Below, one piece after another: positions 12,931 to 15,111 of a stretch of DNA of 15,111 bases. The position numbers and the translations under genes are program-made. The stretch covers positions 1 to 15,111 of the forward strand of contig RHFA01000098.1 of the NCBI GenBank assembly GCA_003724275.1, in the 5' to 3' direction. Source of the DNA: Thaumarchaeota archaeon S13. GTDB taxonomy: Archaea; Thermoproteota; Nitrososphaeria; Nitrososphaerales; Nitrosopumilaceae. The notes under the pieces are model-generated. The model saw nothing but the letters and a program-made list of their open reading frames with translations, was not told the DNA's origin and did no database searches. Position 1 is the first letter of the stretch. Each line of letters starts with the position of its first letter.

Positions 12931-13518
12931 GTCAGGCTTGTCGGGCTGCGCGGCGACAAGGTCCAGGTCCGCGCGCGTGTCGACGTCTAGCATGATCCCG
13001 CGGACCAGCGCGACGGTGGACCGCAGGCCGGCCCTGCGCGCGGCCGTGACGTGTATCCTGTGGCTGTCCTCGTCATAGTGTGTCGCGTGCGCGCACGGCG
13101 GCGTGCGCACCAGCGCGTTTGTCCCGTCCAGGCGGCTAGACGGCACTACAAGCGAGCCGCGCCTCGGAGCTAGGCGCAGGATCGCGTCAATGTCGCGCGC
13201 GCTCACCAGAGGTATGTCCTGCGGGACGACAAGCGACATGGCATGGCCAGAGGCCACGCCGTCGGCGAGCGCCACGGCGTCGTTCACGCCGGACTCTAGG
13301 GGGTCGTCGATCGCCTGCGCGCCGGCGGCCGAGGCGATCGCCGCGGCGCGCGCGTCGCGCGTCACGACGACCGCAGAGGAGACGCTCGAGGACATGACGG
13401 CGCCGAGGACCTCCTCGAGCATGGCCGCGCAGACGCCGGCGCGCGCGGCCGGCCCTAGCCCGAGGCGGGACTTTGCCGACTCTAGGGACTTTACGGGTAT
13501 GACGGCTATGGCGTCCAT
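12889..13518 (-). CDS. cofC: 2-phospho-L-lactate guanylyltransferase (F420 synthesis)
   Basis: Activates 2-phospholactate (or phosphoenolpyruvate in some lineages) with GTP, giving the substrate for CofD in coenzyme F420 synthesis. It has 209 residues with a nucleotidyltransferase fold: IPVKSLESAKSRLG (7-20) is the N-terminal nucleotide-binding stretch, ESGVNDAVALADG (75-87) and VVPQDIPL (97-104, metal-binding Asp101) follow, then DGTNAL (130-135). ATG 13518 is 5 nt after the cofD stop, so cofD and cofC form an operon with cofD first. The final 42 nt overlap ino1 on the other strand, so the last residues (about KPDLGARVRAALAAGD) are encoded in sequence shared with ino1. Confidence 0.92.
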   Translation of the reverse strand: MDAIAVIPVKSLESAKSRLGLGPAARAGVCAAMLEEVLGAVMSSSVSSAVVVTRDARAAAIASAAGAQAIDDPLESGVNDAVALADGVASGHAMSLVVPQDIPLVSARDIDAILRLAPRRGSLVVPSSRLDGTNALVRTPPCAHATHYDEDSHRIHVTAARRAGLRSTVALVRGIMLDVDTRADLDLVAAQPDKPDLGARVRAALAAGD

Positions 13519-13523
13519 TCGCC

Positions 13524-14441
13524 CTAGCGCGCCTGCTTTAGGACAAACGCCGCAAGCGCGTTCTCGGCCTGCCTGTTCCTCATGACTATCCTGGCCGCAT
13601 GGACCTTCATGTCAATGTTGGACAGCTTGTTGACGAGCGCCTTGTCCTTTGTGTCCACGACTATGGAGGAGCACGCATGCGCGTACATCTTTGCCACTCC
13701 CAGCGCGCTGACCTCTATCCCCGCGGCCTCCATGTACTGCGCCGCCGGCCCGCTCACGGCCTTGTTGCCCACTATGGGGCTCACGGCGATAGTCTTGCTT
13801 CGCGCGCGCGAGAGGTCCTTCCTTATCGACTGCATCTTTAGCATCGGCCCAATGCTTGTCAGGGGGTTTCCTGGCGCAATGACGACGACCTTTGAGTCCT
13901 GTATCGCGCGGCTGACCTCGGGGTTTGGGCGAGCCCTCTCTGCGCCCTCGTAGCGTATGCCCGTCACGGGCTCGCGGCCCCTGTGCTTTACCCAGTACTC
14001 CTGTATGTGCATGTCTCCCTTTTTGGTAGAGATTATCGTCTCGACGTTGCTGTCCGTGGCCGGCATCACGTTGACGTTTATCGCAAACCTGCCGCACATC
14101 CACCTCGTTATGTCGCTGAGGTTCTTGCCGTTCTTGAGCATGTTTGTCCTCATCAGGTGCGTCGCGGCGTCGCGGTCGCCTATCCTGAACCACGTCTCCT
14201 CGCCAAAGGCCTCCATCTGGCGCAAAAAGTTGAACGAGTCCTTGCGTATGCCCCAGCCCTTGTCGCGGTCAAGGAGGTCGGCCAGGCCGTACACCGTCGT
14301 GTCAATGTCGGGGCATATGTACATGTCGTACATCCACAGGTTGTCCCCCACGTTGCACACGACGTTCAGGTCGCTCGTGTGCGCGGCAAGCCCGCGCACG
14401 AGCTTTATCGAGCCGGTTCCACCGGCGAGCACAGTTATCAC
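13524..14441 (-). CDS. cofD: 2-phospho-L-lactate transferase (F420 synthesis)
   Basis: Transfers the activated phospholactate moiety onto the deazaflavin Fo to give F420-0. Full length at 305 residues. The N-terminal MITVLAGGTGSIKLVRGL, the NVGDNLWMYDMYICPDIDTTVYGLADLLD block (30-58), the GDRDAATHLMR stretch and the APGNPLTSIGPML segment near 188-200 are all family hallmarks. GTG 14441 is the start, preceded on the minus strand by a G-rich GGGGTGG and by a TATA element at 14481-14489, giving a leader of under 20 nt. It is the first gene of a cofD-cofC operon and diverges from a secreted-protein gene. A CofE ligase and the Fo synthases are not in the window. Confidence 0.95.
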   Translation of the reverse strand: MITVLAGGTGSIKLVRGLAAHTSDLNVVCNVGDNLWMYDMYICPDIDTTVYGLADLLDRDKGWGIRKDSFNFLRQMEAFGEETWFRIGDRDAATHLMRTNMLKNGKNLSDITRWMCGRFAINVNVMPATDSNVETIISTKKGDMHIQEYWVKHRGREPVTGIRYEGAERARPNPEVSRAIQDSKVVVIAPGNPLTSIGPMLKMQSIRKDLSRARSKTIAVSPIVGNKAVSGPAAQYMEAAGIEVSALGVAKMYAHACSSIVVDTKDKALVNKLSNIDMKVHAARIVMRNRQAENALAAFVLKQAR

Positions 14442-14480
14442 CCCTCAGGCCACCCCAGGACGCGCGCGGGCGCGCGCGCC

Positions 14481-14489
14481 CAAATATTA
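14481..14489 (-). promoter_or_regulatory. TATA box of cofD-cofC
   Basis: TTAATATTTG on the minus strand, about 44 nt before GTG 14441, predicts a short leader of roughly 17 nt. It sits beside a run of alternating CG (14460-14480). Confidence 0.6.
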
Positions 14490-14521
14490 ACCCTTTTCAG
14501 GCGCCCGGGCGCCCAGAGAAG

Positions 14522-14530
14522 GTTTATTAG
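14522..14530 (+). promoter_or_regulatory. TATA box of the secreted-protein gene
   Basis: GTTTATTAG, centred about 28 nt before ATG 14554, predicts a leaderless message and marks a divergent promoter pair with cofD. Confidence 0.6.
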
Positions 14531-14553
14531 CTCACGCCCATGCGCGAGCCTCC

Positions 14554-15111
14554 ATGAAGGCCGCGCCCGCCCTCATCGCGCTGACCGCAATGCTGCTAGT
14601 GGCGGTTCCCAACGCATGGGGAGCGACGCTCACGGCCTTCCTCGAGCCCGAGGACAACGAGGCGACCATTACGGTGAGCTACCTGCAGACGTTCACGATA
14701 CGCCATGACGGAGAGGGCATGCTCTCCGAGCTCCTAGACGGCGAGGCCTGGGAGATAGAGCGCAAGTTCTACCCAGACGATCCCGGAGTCATCAACCTCA
14801 CCGAGCGCATAAACTCGGGCATACTCGCCGAGAGGAGCACGGCAAAGGTGGACGCCCTGAACGTGGCCTTTTCCTCGTCAATGTCTCCCAGGGCAGACTC
14901 CTCTGACATCAACTTCAAGATTGACATATCGGGTAACCTGGTGGACTTTGTCATAAAGGAGGAGGATCCGACGGTTCCAGGGATTATCGACATGGGGTGG
15001 AGGCACTTTGCAGTGGAGGGCCCTGTTGTCATGGATGGCATTGACATAAACACCCCGTTCTCGGTCCTTGAGGACAACTCTCCTGACGTGCACGAGGCGA
15101 TAGGGGGCACC
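14554..15111 (+). CDS. Secreted protein of unknown function, 3' end beyond window
   Basis: Partial: 186 codons with no stop before the window ends. A clear signal peptide opens it (MKAAPALIALTAMLLVAVPNAWG, cleavage probably after NAWG near residue 23), then a mostly beta-strand-like, acidic region (TLTAFLEPEDNEATITVSYL, INFKIDISGNLVDFVI). No family recognised. Such proteins in Thaumarchaeota may carry a C-terminal PEFG-type sorting signal handled by an archaeosortase like the one at 4775-5701, but the C-terminus is not visible, so this is only a question to ask of the flanking sequence. The ATG sits about 28 nt after a TATA element. It diverges from cofD across 112 bp. Confidence 0.85.
   Translation, partial: MKAAPALIALTAMLLVAVPNAWGATLTAFLEPEDNEATITVSYLQTFTIRHDGEGMLSELLDGEAWEIERKFYPDDPGVINLTERINSGILAERSTAKVDALNVAFSSSMSPRADSSDINFKIDISGNLVDFVIKEEDPTVPGIIDMGWRHFAVEGPVVMDGIDINTPFSVLEDNSPDVHEAIGGT

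Overview
The window looks like chromosomal DNA of a GC-rich ammonia-oxidiser-type archaeon (Thaumarchaeota/Nitrososphaerota). The content points there: a thaumarchaeosortase-like membrane protein, an Alba chromatin protein, deoxyhypusine synthase, a PAC2-type proteasome-assembly chaperone, archaeal NreA, Dpo4-like polymerase IV, CofC/CofD for F420, and a futalosine-pathway radical SAM enzyme. AGG and ATA codons are frequent, starts are often GTG or TTG, and TATA boxes sit about 27 nt before many start codons, so many messages are probably leaderless. The composition recalls the sponge-symbiont Cenarchaeum lineage, but that assignment is inference.

Layout: (1) 17-2391, plus strand: peroxiredoxin, a small Cys-rich unknown protein, and a UbiD-family decarboxylase. 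It is met head-on by an MqnC-like radical SAM gene (2364-3482, minus), which fits quinone synthesis. (2) 3463-3550: a perfect 32-bp inverted repeat around a shared AT-rich promoter core, between mqnC and nreA. (3) 3566-6783: nreA and the thaumarchaeosortase-like gene (plus), converging on dinB (minus). NreA and DinB both end in a PCNA-binding-type motif. (4) 6875-7807: a small unknown domain running in frame, without a stop, into an Alba protein with a long low-complexity, repeat-bearing N-terminus. (5) 7804-10188, minus strand: LysE-type exporter, PAC2-like chaperone and deoxyhypusine synthase, with a 40-bp tandem repeat between the last two. (6) 10319-11536: a compact, visibly AT-richer three-gene cassette of unrecognised proteins, the best candidate here for an undescribed (perhaps toxin-antitoxin-like) system. 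(7) 11537-11811: a repeat-bearing non-coding gap. (8) 11812-12930: inositol-1-phosphate synthase for lipid head groups, converging on the cofD-cofC operon (minus). (9) From 14554: a secreted protein cut off by the window end.

The window is mostly housekeeping (redox, quinone and F420 cofactors, DNA repair, chromatin, hypusination, lipids), very tightly packed. Four convergent gene pairs overlap at their 3' ends. Two divergent promoters carry short leader mini-ORFs whose stop codon overlaps the start codon of the following gene.
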